64,000 bases of DNA, from positions 4,162 through 68,161 of the forward strand of contig CAWIBS010000026.1 of the NCBI GenBank assembly GCA_963834365.1, given 5' to 3'. The DNA is from CAWJAP01 sp963834365 (GTDB lineage: Bacteria; Acidobacteriota; Vicinamibacteria; Vicinamibacterales; Vicinamibacteraceae). Below the pieces are notes generated by a model. The model was not told the origin of the DNA and made no database searches. It was given only the letters and a program-made list of their open reading frames with translations. The position numbers were made by a program, and so were the translations under genes. Of this stretch, positions 28,058 through 35,865 are shown piece after piece. Each line of letters begins with the position of its first letter. Position 1 is the first letter of the stretch.

Positions 28058-28744
28058 CGTCCCGCCACCCCACTGCACCGAGAAGCTGCCCGTTGCGCCG
28101 GCCAGGCGATCGGCCGCCCAGTCGTCCGCGCCGATGAGCCGATAACCGGCACCGACGCTCAGCCGGAGCCGATCGGTGAGGTTGAGGAAAAGGTTGACCT
28201 GGGGCTCGGCGACGAAGAAATCGTCGCGGAGCGCAATGCGAACCGTCCGCACGGACCCGTCGGACACGCGCTGATCGTTGCGCTCGCGGCCGGAATCCCG
28301 GCTCGCACGGCTGAAGCCGCGCGGAAGCGACCCGACGTCGGTGAACGACGCGCCGAGCGTTGCGCTGCCGGCACCCACGAGCCCCCGGACACCGAACCCG
28401 AGCCGTCTGTCGGTGCGTGCCAGCCACTCGAGCACGAGACCACCGTAGGCAACCTCGCGATCGTCGGATCCATCCGTCAGCCAGTACCCGCCGCCGCCGA
28501 TGAGGAACGTGTTGTCGGTGATCCAGCCGCCATACGCGCCAGCGAGCGTGGCCGTGTCGTCGGCGATCTCGGTGATCTTCACATCGGGAGCGATCAGCCA
28601 TCCGCTCCTGACCCGTTCGACGATCAGCGGACCTGTCGACGGTGGCGGGGCGGCGGCGGGTTGGGCCGTCGCGGTGGATGACCACAGTGTGAGGACGAGT
28701 GCCGCGACGCACGTGGGCACGCGGGCTTCGAACGCGTTGGACAT
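28049..28744 (-). CDS. Outer-membrane beta-barrel-like protein
   Basis: 231 residues from ATG 28744, preceded by GGAGGAAG. The signal peptide is CVAALVLTLWSSTATAQP. The mature part alternates hydrophobic and polar residues in barrel-like strands: TATLAGAYGGWITDNTFLIG, GYWLTDGSDDREVAYGGLVL, RLGFGVRGLVGAGSATLG, FFVAEPQVNLFLNLTDRLRL, SVGAGYRLIGAD. The C-terminus ends SFSVQWGGGTSH rather than on an aromatic residue. The frame stays open 54 bases further upstream, over the end of the PEGA gene. Likely a small porin-like or structural barrel in a minus-strand run with the PEGA protein. Confidence 0.7.
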   Translation of the reverse strand: MSNAFEARVPTCVAALVLTLWSSTATAQPAAAPPPSTGPLIVERVRSGWLIAPDVKITEIADDTATLAGAYGGWITDNTFLIGGGGYWLTDGSDDREVAYGGLVLEWLARTDRRLGFGVRGLVGAGSATLGASFTDVGSLPRGFSRASRDSGRERNDQRVSDGSVRTVRIALRDDFFVAEPQVNLFLNLTDRLRLSVGAGYRLIGADDWAADRLAGATGSFSVQWGGGTSH

Positions 28745-28781
28745 GGCTTCCTCCAGGAACCGCGCCTTCGAGACGGGAAGG

Positions 28782-29570
28782 CTATTGGCGATCGACACGA
28801 GACAGGCTCACGTTCAGCGGCAGCGTGACGCCGGGCTCGACGTCGGCGGTCGACGAGAACGTGACGTAGCCCTCTTTCCGGACGACGATGCGGTGGCGGC
28901 CGGGTGAGACGGCGACGTCGAGCGCGTTCCCGCCCGAGCCGACCCACGGTTCTCCATCGATCAGGATCTGGGCGTCTGCGGGCTGGACGCGAATCGACAG
29001 CCGGCCGGCTGCGTCGGGCGGGCCATGGTGCTCGCGCAGCGGTTGCCCCGGCGGAGGCGGGGGAGGCGTGATGGGACGCGGCGGCGGCGCTTCACCGGCC
29101 GGGAGCGGCTCCATCGTGTAGCGAACCTTGTAGGTGATTCCCGGCGAGAGCTGAACCTGCTGGCGGACGGCGCGGTATCCGTCCAGATAGAGCTCGATCG
29201 CATGGGATCCCGGCGGCAGCCGGACGCCCTCGAACAGCCCGTCGAACTGGTCGGCCGTTCCGGCGAGATAGCCGTCGACATAGACCTCCGCCCGACGAGG
29301 CTCGATGACCAGCCGCACGGTCGCGTCGGCAGGCCCGGGACCATCGAATGCGAACGAGTCGCCGTCATCCGGACGCTGGCCGCTTGCCGAAACGGACAGG
29401 CTGGCTGCGGCGATGGTCGCGAAGATTACGGCGAGCCCGATCCGCGTGAGGCTGCCTCGTGCCCGGGCGCGGCGCGCGTCCGGCGGCGCCCCATGCTGGT
29501 CGGGACGCCAGGACGTCGGTCGTCGATGGTCGGAAACTCGCGGGGTTCGGACGGCAAATGGGCGTGCCAC
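28782..29570 (-). CDS. Exported protein with two PEGA domains
   Basis: The start is uncertain. GTG 29570 is chosen because the frame further upstream enters a terminator-like hairpin. After a basic stretch comes a membrane signal (LTRIGLAVIFATIAAASLSV). PEGA domain 1: RLVIEPRRAEVYVDGYLAGT, FEGVRLPPGSHAIELYLDGY. A Pro-rich linker (APPPRPITPPPPPPGQP) follows. PEGA domain 2: RLSIRVQPADAQILIDGEPW, VAVSPGRHRIVVRKEGYVTF. PEGA modules are surface beta-sandwich domains found in cell-envelope proteins and some S-layer-associated proteins. It sits between the dioxygenase and the small barrel gene on the same strand. Confidence 0.72.
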   Translation of the reverse strand: MARPFAVRTPRVSDHRRPTSWRPDQHGAPPDARRARARGSLTRIGLAVIFATIAAASLSVSASGQRPDDGDSFAFDGPGPADATVRLVIEPRRAEVYVDGYLAGTADQFDGLFEGVRLPPGSHAIELYLDGYRAVRQQVQLSPGITYKVRYTMEPLPAGEAPPPRPITPPPPPPGQPLREHHGPPDAAGRLSIRVQPADAQILIDGEPWVGSGGNALDVAVSPGRHRIVVRKEGYVTFSSTADVEPGVTLPLNVSLSRVDRQ

Positions 29571-29652
29571 TGTGCGCTTCTCCGAGGAGCACGTGGCAGA
29601 CGCTTGGCGGACCCATGGTCTCAGCTCATGGCGGTTCTGATAAGCCCCCTCC

Positions 29653-29673
29653 GGCTTCAACGAGCGTGAAGCC
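29653..29673 (-). terminator. Terminator-like hairpin after the dioxygenase gene
   Basis: GGCTTCA (29653-29659) and TGAAGCC (29667-29673) pair perfectly across a 7-base loop, beginning 6 bases past the dioxygenase stop on the minus strand. There is no T-run, so termination strength is unknown. Confidence 0.4.
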
Positions 29674-29678
29674 CGCCT

Positions 29679-30377
29679 TCACACCGCGACAGCAATCTGG
29701 AAGGCCGCGCTGAAGCCCGACCCGGCGTCTCCGACCGGCGTCGTGAGCTCGGACGACAGGCTGTCCGCGAAGATCCCGTCCGAGGCGTTGGCGATCGGGT
29801 TCGACCCCCGCGGCGCGTAGACGCCGGTCGCATAGACCGTGCGGTTGACGGCGTCCGGGAACGCGATCTGGGTGACCTTCACCGACCGGCCGCCCATCGT
29901 GACTTCGGCGTGGATGTGCGTGGCGCGTCCCTGGTACCAGCCGGGATAGATGGTCGTGAACGTCACCTCGCCGTTGCTGTTGGTGGTCTGGATGCCGCGC
30001 AGGTAGGTCTGCGTCGTCTGCGTGCCGTATTGCGAATAGTTGCCGGCGGCGTCCACGTGCCAGATTTCGACGTTGGCGTTCGGGACCGGTGAGCAACCGC
30101 TGTTCGCGTTGACGACCCGGATGGTCAGCGTGAGCAGGGTGCCGGCCTTGCCTTCCCGGATGTCGCTGCGGAACAGATCGGTCAGCGACGGATAGGGCCC
30201 CACGGTCTCAGTCGGCGTCACGGCGCACGTGGCGTTCCCGGTCGTGGTCGGCGTCGTCGTCGTAGTCGTGGACGGCGTCGGGCTCGTCGGCGATTCGCTG
30301 CATCCGAACGCCAGGGCGACGCCGGCGGCGCCCATGGTTCCCATCGCTTCACGACGTCCAATCCGTTTCGTCTTCAT
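29679..30377 (-). CDS. Secreted intradiol ring-cleavage dioxygenase, Tat lipoprotein
   Basis: 232 residues. The N-terminus TKRIGRREAMGTMGAAGVAL runs to AFGC, a twin-arginine signal with a lipobox, followed by a Thr/Pro-rich linker (~residues 30-46). The catalytic domain matches intradiol dioxygenases (protocatechuate 3,4-dioxygenase type): TPTETVGPYPSLTDLFRSDI, PNANVEIWHVDAAGNYSQYG, TTIYPGWYQGRATHIHAEVT. The expected Fe(III) ligands, two Tyr and two His, are present (Tyr in GNYSQY, Tyr/His in PGWYQGRATHIH). It is ~230 residues, shorter than the cytoplasmic subunits. Surface location implies cleavage of extracellular catechol-like aromatics, for example from humic material; this last point is inference. 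Confidence 0.85.
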   Translation of the reverse strand: MKTKRIGRREAMGTMGAAGVALAFGCSESPTSPTPSTTTTTTPTTTGNATCAVTPTETVGPYPSLTDLFRSDIREGKAGTLLTLTIRVVNANSGCSPVPNANVEIWHVDAAGNYSQYGTQTTQTYLRGIQTTNSNGEVTFTTIYPGWYQGRATHIHAEVTMGGRSVKVTQIAFPDAVNRTVYATGVYAPRGSNPIANASDGIFADSLSSELTTPVGDAGSGFSAAFQIAVAV

Positions 30378-30830
30378 CTGGCTCCTCGTCTCCCGCGCTG
30401 GTGGCCACAGTCAGTAGCCACAGTCAGTAGACGGGGAACTTGTTGCAGATGTACGGCGGAAGCGTGAAGAATCGCCCGCACGATTCCACCCGGGCACGGT
30501 GTCACAGAGGTGTCAGACGCCTGCCATACCGTCGCCACATCTGACGGGTCTACTTCGATGCCAGGCGGGCTCGCGTATCCATTCGGTTCGACATCCTGTC
30601 AATGCCATCCCTCGTGCCGTCACCGGCGCTACCGCCTCGAGCAACACGCGTCCCCGATTTCACCCCGCCTTTCCGACCGAGCCCGTCGCGGGCTGTGATC
30701 GCCGCCTTGGCGGCGATCACGGCGCCCGCCGTCCGATCCGCTATTCTGAGGACCATCTGGCGCCATGCCTCGACAGCCTTGACGCTGCCGGGATGGCTCC
30801 CTGGCGGCAGCGCCCACTGACGCGCGACCG
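30378..30830. other. 453-base intergenic region with a perfect hairpin and a direct repeat
   Basis: Between the divergent dioxygenase and sensor-kinase genes. GTGTCACAGAGGTGTCAG near 30,498-30,515 contains two GTGTCA words. GTGATCGCCGCC (30695-30706) and GGCGGCGATCAC (30709-30720) form a perfect 12-base-pair stem with only TT between, about 110 bases before the kinase ATG. A regulatory site or an RNA hairpin in the leader is possible. No gene is evident. Confidence 0.45.
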
Positions 30831-32292
30831 ATGCACCGACCTGCCGCCGCGCCTCGCGTGCTCCGCTGGATCCGCAGCTTCTACCTGCGGATTGCGATCA
30901 GCTTCATCGTCTTCGCCATCGCCGTGATCGTCGCGCAGAGCGTGATGTTCAGCTACATGATGGCGCGCCGCGAGTCCCAGGATCGCCGGCCATCGCCCAA
31001 CAGCGTCGGCGCGGTGGCGGCGAGCGAGATCGGATCGGCCCTGGCCAGTGAGAGTGAGCTCGATCTCGCCAGGCACGTCGAGAGCCGCTACGGCCGCCTG
31101 CCCTGGGGGCTCTTCGTGGTGCTCAAGGACGGGCGCGTGGCCGGCAACGGTCGAGGGTCGATGTCCCCCGAGCTGTTGCGCTCAATCCGCGCGGTGATCG
31201 AGGGAGCCGGCCTCGGCGGCGAAGGCGTTGTCGGTGGCGTTCGGGGACCGGTCGTCTCCGCGCCCATCCAGGTGCGCGGCGAGCTCAGAGGGCTGGTCGT
31301 GCTGCCGCCGCCTCCGCCGGGAGGCGTGCTGCGCGAAGTCGGCCGGCTGCTCTCACTGCCCGGCACATTGCTCCTCATCCTCGGGACGGGGATCGCCGCG
31401 TTCGTCATTTTCGCCCCGGCCCGGCGGCGGCTGCATGCGCTCGAGGAAGCGGCCGATCGGCTGGCGCGCGGCGATCTCGGGCGCCCGCGCCCCGGAAGAG
31501 GGAGGCGACGAGATTGCGCGCGTGGCCCACAGCTTCAATCGGATGGCGAGCGAGCTCGCGGCGCGCGACGAGGCGCTGCGGACGGCCGACCGGCTGCGGC
31601 GGCAGATGCTCGCGGACGTGTCGCACGAGCTGAAGACGCCGCTGACGTCGATGCGCGGCTACATCGAGACGCTGCAGATGCCCGAGCTGTCGTCCGATGC
31701 GGAGCGGCGCACCCGCTACTTCACGACGATCGAGCGCGAGACGCGGCGCCTCGAGCGCATCGTCAGCGACCTGCTCGATCTCGCGCGCCTCGAGAGCGGC
31801 GCTGGACCGCTCGACGTGCGCGTCTTCTCCATCGAGCGGCTCTTCCAGCAGGTCGGCGTCGCGGCACGAGCGGGAGGCAGGCGAGAGAGCGGTCGCGGTG
31901 ACCCTGATCGCCTCCGACACGGCGGACCAGGTGACGGGCGATCCGCACCGGCTGGATCAGGTCATCGACAATCTCGTCGCCAATGCGCTGCGCCACACGC
32001 CCGGCGGGGAGCGCCATCGTGATGCGTGCCACGGCCGGCGGCGACGAGGTCTGCCTGTCGGTCGATCGAACTCGGGCGAAGGCATCGCGCCCGAGCACCT
32101 TCCGCACGTGTTCGATCGCTTCTACAAGGTGGATTCGTCGCGCGGCGGAACGCCGGCAGCGGCCTCGGCCTGTCGATCGTCAAGGCGATCGTGGAGCAGC
32201 ACGGCGGGACGATTGAGGTGACGAGCGTGCCCGGTCGAACGGTCTTCACCGTGCGCCTGCCTCAACCCGGCACGATCGACGGGTCCGGCTGA
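30831..32292 (+). CDS. Sensor histidine kinase (several apparent frameshifts)
   Basis: About 485 residues when frames are joined. Two membrane helices (FYLRIAISFIVFAIAVIVAQ at ~17-36; LLSLPGTLLLILGTGIAAFV at ~175-194) flank a ~130-residue periplasmic sensor. Breaks fall near 31,490, 31,865, 32,010, 32,065 and 32,150. The joined chain gives HAMP (RRRLHALEEAADRLARGDLG), HisKA (MLADVSHELKTPLTSMRGYI), N-box region (PHRLDQVIDNLVANALRHTP), G1/F-box (GEGIAPEHLPHVFDRFYKVD) and G2 (GSGLGLSIVKAIVEQHGGTI). The last codons and stop lie inside a REP-like palindrome. Probable partner is the OmpR-type regulator at 32.4-33.1 kb, which faces it. Confidence 0.85.
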
Positions 32293-32300
32293 AGCCGGAC
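32283..32300. repeat. REP-like palindrome overlapping the kinase stop codon
   Basis: GTCCGGCTGAAGCCGGAC followed by ACTACG. The kinase TGA at 32290-32292 is within the palindrome, so the element either provided the stop or the native C-terminus ended slightly earlier. Confidence 0.8.
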
Positions 32301-32365
32301 ACTACGATGACGTCAGTCCGCGAACGTACCGTCAATCCGGCCGCGCCACGGTACGTCGAAGGCGG

Positions 32366-33094
32366 TCACTCAGGCGCCGCAAACTTGTAGCCAACGCCCC
32401 AGGCGGTCAGGATCAGCTCGGGATCGTGCGGATCCTGCTCGATCTTGCGGCGCAGCCGGCTGATTACCGTATCAACCGTGCGATCGGTGACGTAGGTGTC
32501 GTCGCTCCAGACTTGCTGCAGCAGCGCAGCCCGGCTGAAGACGACCCCGGGGCGGGACGCCAGCTGGTAGAGCAGGTCGAACTCCTGCCGGGTGAGCTCG
32601 ACCGGTTCGCCGCGCACGACGACCTCGCGGCGCTCGAGATCGAGGGTGATCTGCCGGTCGGCGAAGCTGACGCGCGACCGATCCGGCCGCTGCGACTCCC
32701 GAGCGCGCTGGTGCCGGCGCGCAATCGCACCGATCCGTGCGACGAGCTCACGGACACCGAACGGCTTCGTCAGATAGTCGTCGGCGCCGCTCTCCAGGCC
32801 GACCACCTTGTCGGACTCGGTGTCCCGGGCCGTCAGCATCAGCGTCGGCGTATCGACGTTCGGCCCGTCGGCCCGGACCGCGCGACAGAGCGACACGCCG
32901 TCCAGCCCTGGCAGCATGACGTCGAGCACGAGCAGATCGTACGGCTGTGCCCGTGCACGTTCGAGCGCGTGCCGTCCGTCTCCCGTCTCTTCCACCTCGT
33001 AGCCGGCGAGCCCCAGATGGAGGCGCAGCAACTCCCGAATCGCCGGATCGTCTTCGACGACGAGCGCGCGGTGCGGCAGGGGCGCGGCAGCCAT
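32366..33094 (-). CDS. OmpR-family response regulator
   Basis: 242 residues from ATG 33094. Receiver domain ~8-120: acidic pair in ALVVEDDPAIRELLRLHLGL, phospho-acceptor Asp in DLLVLDVMLPGLDG, Thr in TLMLTARD, Lys in YLTKPFG. Winged-helix DNA-binding domain ~145-240: ERREVVVRGEPVELTRQEFD, VWSDDTYVTDRTVDTVISRL, WGVGYKF. All conserved residues are present. It lies 13 bases downstream of mqnD on the same strand and converges on the sensor kinase gene, so kinase and regulator are probably a pair but are not in one operon. Frame open further upstream over mqnD's end; the ATG chosen gives the normal N-terminus. Confidence 0.92.
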   Translation of the reverse strand: MAAAPLPHRALVVEDDPAIRELLRLHLGLAGYEVEETGDGRHALERARAQPYDLLVLDVMLPGLDGVSLCRAVRADGPNVDTPTLMLTARDTESDKVVGLESGADDYLTKPFGVRELVARIGAIARRHQRARESQRPDRSRVSFADRQITLDLERREVVVRGEPVELTRQEFDLLYQLASRPGVVFSRAALLQQVWSDDTYVTDRTVDTVISRLRRKIEQDPHDPELILTAWGVGYKFAAPE

Positions 33095-33107
33095 ACAGCA
33101 GTGTGTC

Positions 33108-33887
33108 TCAGCGATAGGCAAACAGCGGCCGCGAGGACGGCGGGTAGAGCCCGAACTGTTCTCCGAGCGCGACCAGTCGCTCGACGGCGATCTCATCGAG
33201 GTCGAGCGTGTAGGCGTTCACGTAGAGATCGATGTGACTCCGGATGACGTCGGGCGCCATCTCCTGTGCATGACGCCGGACGAACTCGTCGCACGCCGCC
33301 GGATTCGCCCATGATGCCCGGACGCTCTGACGGATCTCGTCGTCCACACGCCGGGCGACTTCGGGTCCCAGGCTGCGCCGTATCGCGATGGCGCCCAGCG
33401 GCAGGGGACATCGCATGCGCGCTTCCCACACCTCACCCAGGTCGGCCAGCCGGACGAGCCCCTTGCTGGCGTACGTGAAGCGTCCTTCGTGGATCAGAAC
33501 GCCGGCGTCCACGGTGCCGTCGAGGACGGCGGCTTCGATGAGGTCGAATCGCATCGGCACCGTGTCGAAGTCGCCGAGCAGCCGCAGGAGCAGCGCCGCC
33601 GTCGTGCGATGGCCGGGGATGGCGATGCGACCACCGGGCTCGCGAGGCGAGGCCGCCACGAGGAGCGGACCGACGCCGTGTCCGGCGGCGCCGCCCGCTC
33701 GCAGCAGGGCGTACTCCTCGCGAAACCGCCCGTATGCGGCTACCGAAATCTTGCTGAGATCGTAAATGGCCGCTTCGGCTCGCAGGTTGAGCGCCTCGAC
33801 ATCGTCCAGCGTCAGCTGGTAGCGATCGGCCAAGGCGCAGAAGACGAACGTGTCGTTGGGACACGGCGAGATGGCGAGGCTCAGCAC
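33108..33887 (-). CDS. mqnD: 1,4-dihydroxy-6-naphthoate synthase (futalosine pathway)
   Basis: 259 residues from GTG 33887, preceded by GAGGAGGGC. MqnD converts cyclic dehypoxanthine futalosine to 1,4-dihydroxy-6-naphthoate for menaquinone. The sequence shows the family N-terminus LSLAISPCPNDTFVFCALAD, the substrate-lobe segment YDLSKISVAAYGRFREEYAL, GHRTTAALLLRLLGDFD, VLIHEGRFTYASKGLVRLAD and GAIAIRRSLGPEVAR, a periplasmic-binding-protein-like two-lobe fold. Its GTG overlaps the end of mqnB by seven bases. A longer read-through upstream is antisense of mqnB and is ignored. Confidence 0.92.
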   Translation of the reverse strand: MLSLAISPCPNDTFVFCALADRYQLTLDDVEALNLRAEAAIYDLSKISVAAYGRFREEYALLRAGGAAGHGVGPLLVAASPREPGGRIAIPGHRTTAALLLRLLGDFDTVPMRFDLIEAAVLDGTVDAGVLIHEGRFTYASKGLVRLADLGEVWEARMRCPLPLGAIAIRRSLGPEVARRVDDEIRQSVRASWANPAACDEFVRRHAQEMAPDVIRSHIDLYVNAYTLDLDEIAVERLVALGEQFGLYPPSSRPLFAYR

Positions 33888-34510
33888 CCGCCCTCCTCGA
33901 TCCAGGCGACCACGGCGGCGCGGGCTGCGGCCGCCGCGTCGCGTACCCGCCACCGGGCGCGGTCGCGATCGGCGACGGGGTTCGAGATACCGCGCACTTC
34001 GGCGACCGGGACGCCCATCAATCGCGCCACGTGGACCAGAGCCGCGCCCTCCATCGACTCGACCGCCCCCGCCGTTCGCGCGGTGAGAACGGCAGCCATC
34101 CGTTCGGTCCCGGTACACGTTGCGCACGTGACGAACGGCAGGCGGCGCTCGAGTGGAAACAGGTCGAGGGGCAGCCGGTTGAACAGCGGCGGGTCGCCAG
34201 GAATGACCGGGAAGCCGAGTGCCTGCATGTCCAGGAATCCCGCTGGCGTCTCGGCGCCAAGGTCGCCGTAGGTCTCGCTCTCGGCGCAGACGACCTCGCC
34301 CGGCGTCAGGCCGGATCCCGGATACGCACCACCGATCCCGCAAATGACGACGGCCCGAGGCTGGTGCGCGGTCAGATATCGCGTGAGCGCCACGGCTGCG
34401 CTGACCGGACCGACGCCCGTTCGGAGAAGCGCCACCGATCGACCCGCAATCTCAGACGGGATCCCATCGCCTTCGAGCGGCGTGGCGAAGCAGACGACGA
34501 CATCGGTCAC
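33881..34510 (-). CDS. mqnB: Futalosine hydrolase
   Basis: About 209 residues from GTG 34510; ATG 34636 would add 42 poorly conserved residues. MqnB removes hypoxanthine from futalosine. The nucleoside-phosphorylase-like fold shows TDVVVCFATPLEG, LLRTGVGPVSAAVALTRYL, AVVICGIGGAYPGSGLTPGE, CTGTERMAAVLTARTAGAVE, SMEGAALVHVARLMGVPVAE and VRGISNPVADRDRARWR; the ESMEGAA and RGISN motifs line the base/ribose pocket. It is followed directly by mqnD, so the two are one operon. Other mqn genes are not in the window. Confidence 0.9.
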   Translation of the reverse strand: MTDVVVCFATPLEGDGIPSEIAGRSVALLRTGVGPVSAAVALTRYLTAHQPRAVVICGIGGAYPGSGLTPGEVVCAESETYGDLGAETPAGFLDMQALGFPVIPGDPPLFNRLPLDLFPLERRLPFVTCATCTGTERMAAVLTARTAGAVESMEGAALVHVARLMGVPVAEVRGISNPVADRDRARWRVRDAAAAARAAVVAWIEEGGC

Positions 34511-34689
34511 GTGGATGGTGTCCAGGGTGGGCGCCGCGGGTCGCAGGCTCCCGCGATTCTTGGCCGAACGCAGCGGGAACACAAGCCCGCCCCATCCGGC
34601 TGACGGCTCCTCATCCAGCCCGAGCGCACGTATCATGTGCGCCGGGCACGTCGCCGGCAACGACACACCTGAACGAACGGGAGGCTCCT

Positions 34690-35730
34690 GTGATTCGCCT
34701 GCTCCTCGCCCTCGGTCTCGCGTCTGGCATCGTCGCACTGGAGGCCTGGCAGGCGCAGCCTCCAGCCTCGCAGGTCGGCCGCGTCCAGCGGCTGGCGCCG
34801 GATGTCTATTTTCACGAGGGCGACATCACCAAGGGGCACTGCAACAACGGGTGGGTGGTGTTCGAGGACTACGTGCTGGTGGTGGACGCGAACTACCCGT
34901 CTGGCGCCCGGGACGTCCTGGCGAAGATCCGCGAGATCACGACCAAGCCCATTCGGTTCGCCTTCGACACCCATCACCACGGAGACCATGCTTACGGCAA
35001 CCAGGTGTGGGCCGAGCAGGGCGCCACACCGGTGGCGCACACGGGGGTCCTCGACGAGCTGAAGAAGTACGAGACGGGATTGTTCGGGGGTGCGCCTGGC
35101 CGATGGGAAGATGAAGCAAAGCGGCGGCCCGACGTCCGCGAATCCCGGCTGAAACCGCCGAGCGTGCTGTTCCCGGACACGCTGATCTTCGACGATGGCA
35201 CGCACCGTGTGGAACTGACGCACCTCGGCGTCGGGCACACCCGTGGGGACGGATTTGCGTGGCTGCCGAAGGAAAAGATCCTGTTCACGGGCGACGCGGC
35301 GGTCAACGGCGCCTACAACTACACGGGCGACGGCGACACCGGCCAGTGGATCGCCACACTCGAACGCGCGCAGCGGCTGGACGCGCAGGCGGTCGGACCC
35401 GGTCACGGTCCGCTGGGCACCGGCGCCGTGCTGGCCGATCAGCGGCAGTTCTTCGTCGAGCTGCGCCGCGTGGTGACGGGAGCCAGCGCCGGCCGGAGCG
35501 CCGAGCAGGTGCAGTCCTCGATCGAGGCGATGCGGGCGGAGCTCGTGAAGAATCCCGCGATCGCCCGCTATGTGGGCGATGGGTTCGCCGCACAGGTGGC
35601 CACGGTGTATCGCGAGCTCACGGGGAACACGTTCCCCGACAAACGGGCGGAGGACCAGGCCCGCCACCAGCACCAGGACTGGCACGGCCATCCACACACG
35701 CACCCGGCGCCAGGCGGGGGGGCGCCCTAG
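34690..35730 (+). CDS. Exported MBL-fold metallo-hydrolase
   Basis: 346 residues from GTG 34690, with GGGAGG seven bases upstream. The signal peptide is LLLALGLASGIVALEAWQA. Metal-binding motifs: DTHHHGDHAYGNQ (HHHGDH), LGVGHTRGDGFAWLP, LFTGDAAVNGAYNY and VGPGHGPLGTG. The C-terminus ends in a His-rich tail (HQHQDWHGHPHTHPAPGG), which may bind metal. It is similar in layout to the MBL protein at 25.2 kb but lacks the coiled-coil insert. Divergent from mqnB. Substrate unknown; secreted beta-lactamase-like or quorum-quenching roles would be speculation. Confidence 0.83.
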   Translation: MIRLLLALGLASGIVALEAWQAQPPASQVGRVQRLAPDVYFHEGDITKGHCNNGWVVFEDYVLVVDANYPSGARDVLAKIREITTKPIRFAFDTHHHGDHAYGNQVWAEQGATPVAHTGVLDELKKYETGLFGGAPGRWEDEAKRRPDVRESRLKPPSVLFPDTLIFDDGTHRVELTHLGVGHTRGDGFAWLPKEKILFTGDAAVNGAYNYTGDGDTGQWIATLERAQRLDAQAVGPGHGPLGTGAVLADQRQFFVELRRVVTGASAGRSAEQVQSSIEAMRAELVKNPAIARYVGDGFAAQVATVYRELTGNTFPDKRAEDQARHQHQDWHGHPHTHPAPGGGAP

Positions 35731-35865
35731 GAAGTACCGAAGTACGAAGTACGAAGTTGGAAGTAGAAAAGGGGCGGGGGGAGCAGCTCTATTTCCTTCT
35801 TCCTACTTCCTACTTCCTCCTTTCCTCCCTGTCCTTTTACTTTCGTACTTCGTGCTTCCTATAGG
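35729..35865. repeat. GAAGTAC-rich imperfect inverted repeat between convergent genes
   Basis: The left arm (35,729-35,773) repeats GAAGTAC/GAAGT several times, starting AGGAAGTACCGAAGTACGAA. The right arm (~35,795-35,865) is its imperfect reverse complement, ending TTTCGTACTTCGTGCTTCCT. The arms flank a ~25-base centre. It covers the stop of the MBL gene and the last codons of the SDR gene, whose tail GSTKYESKRTGRKGGSRK is encoded by the repeat. Such an arm pair could act as a bidirectional terminator. Confidence 0.7.
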
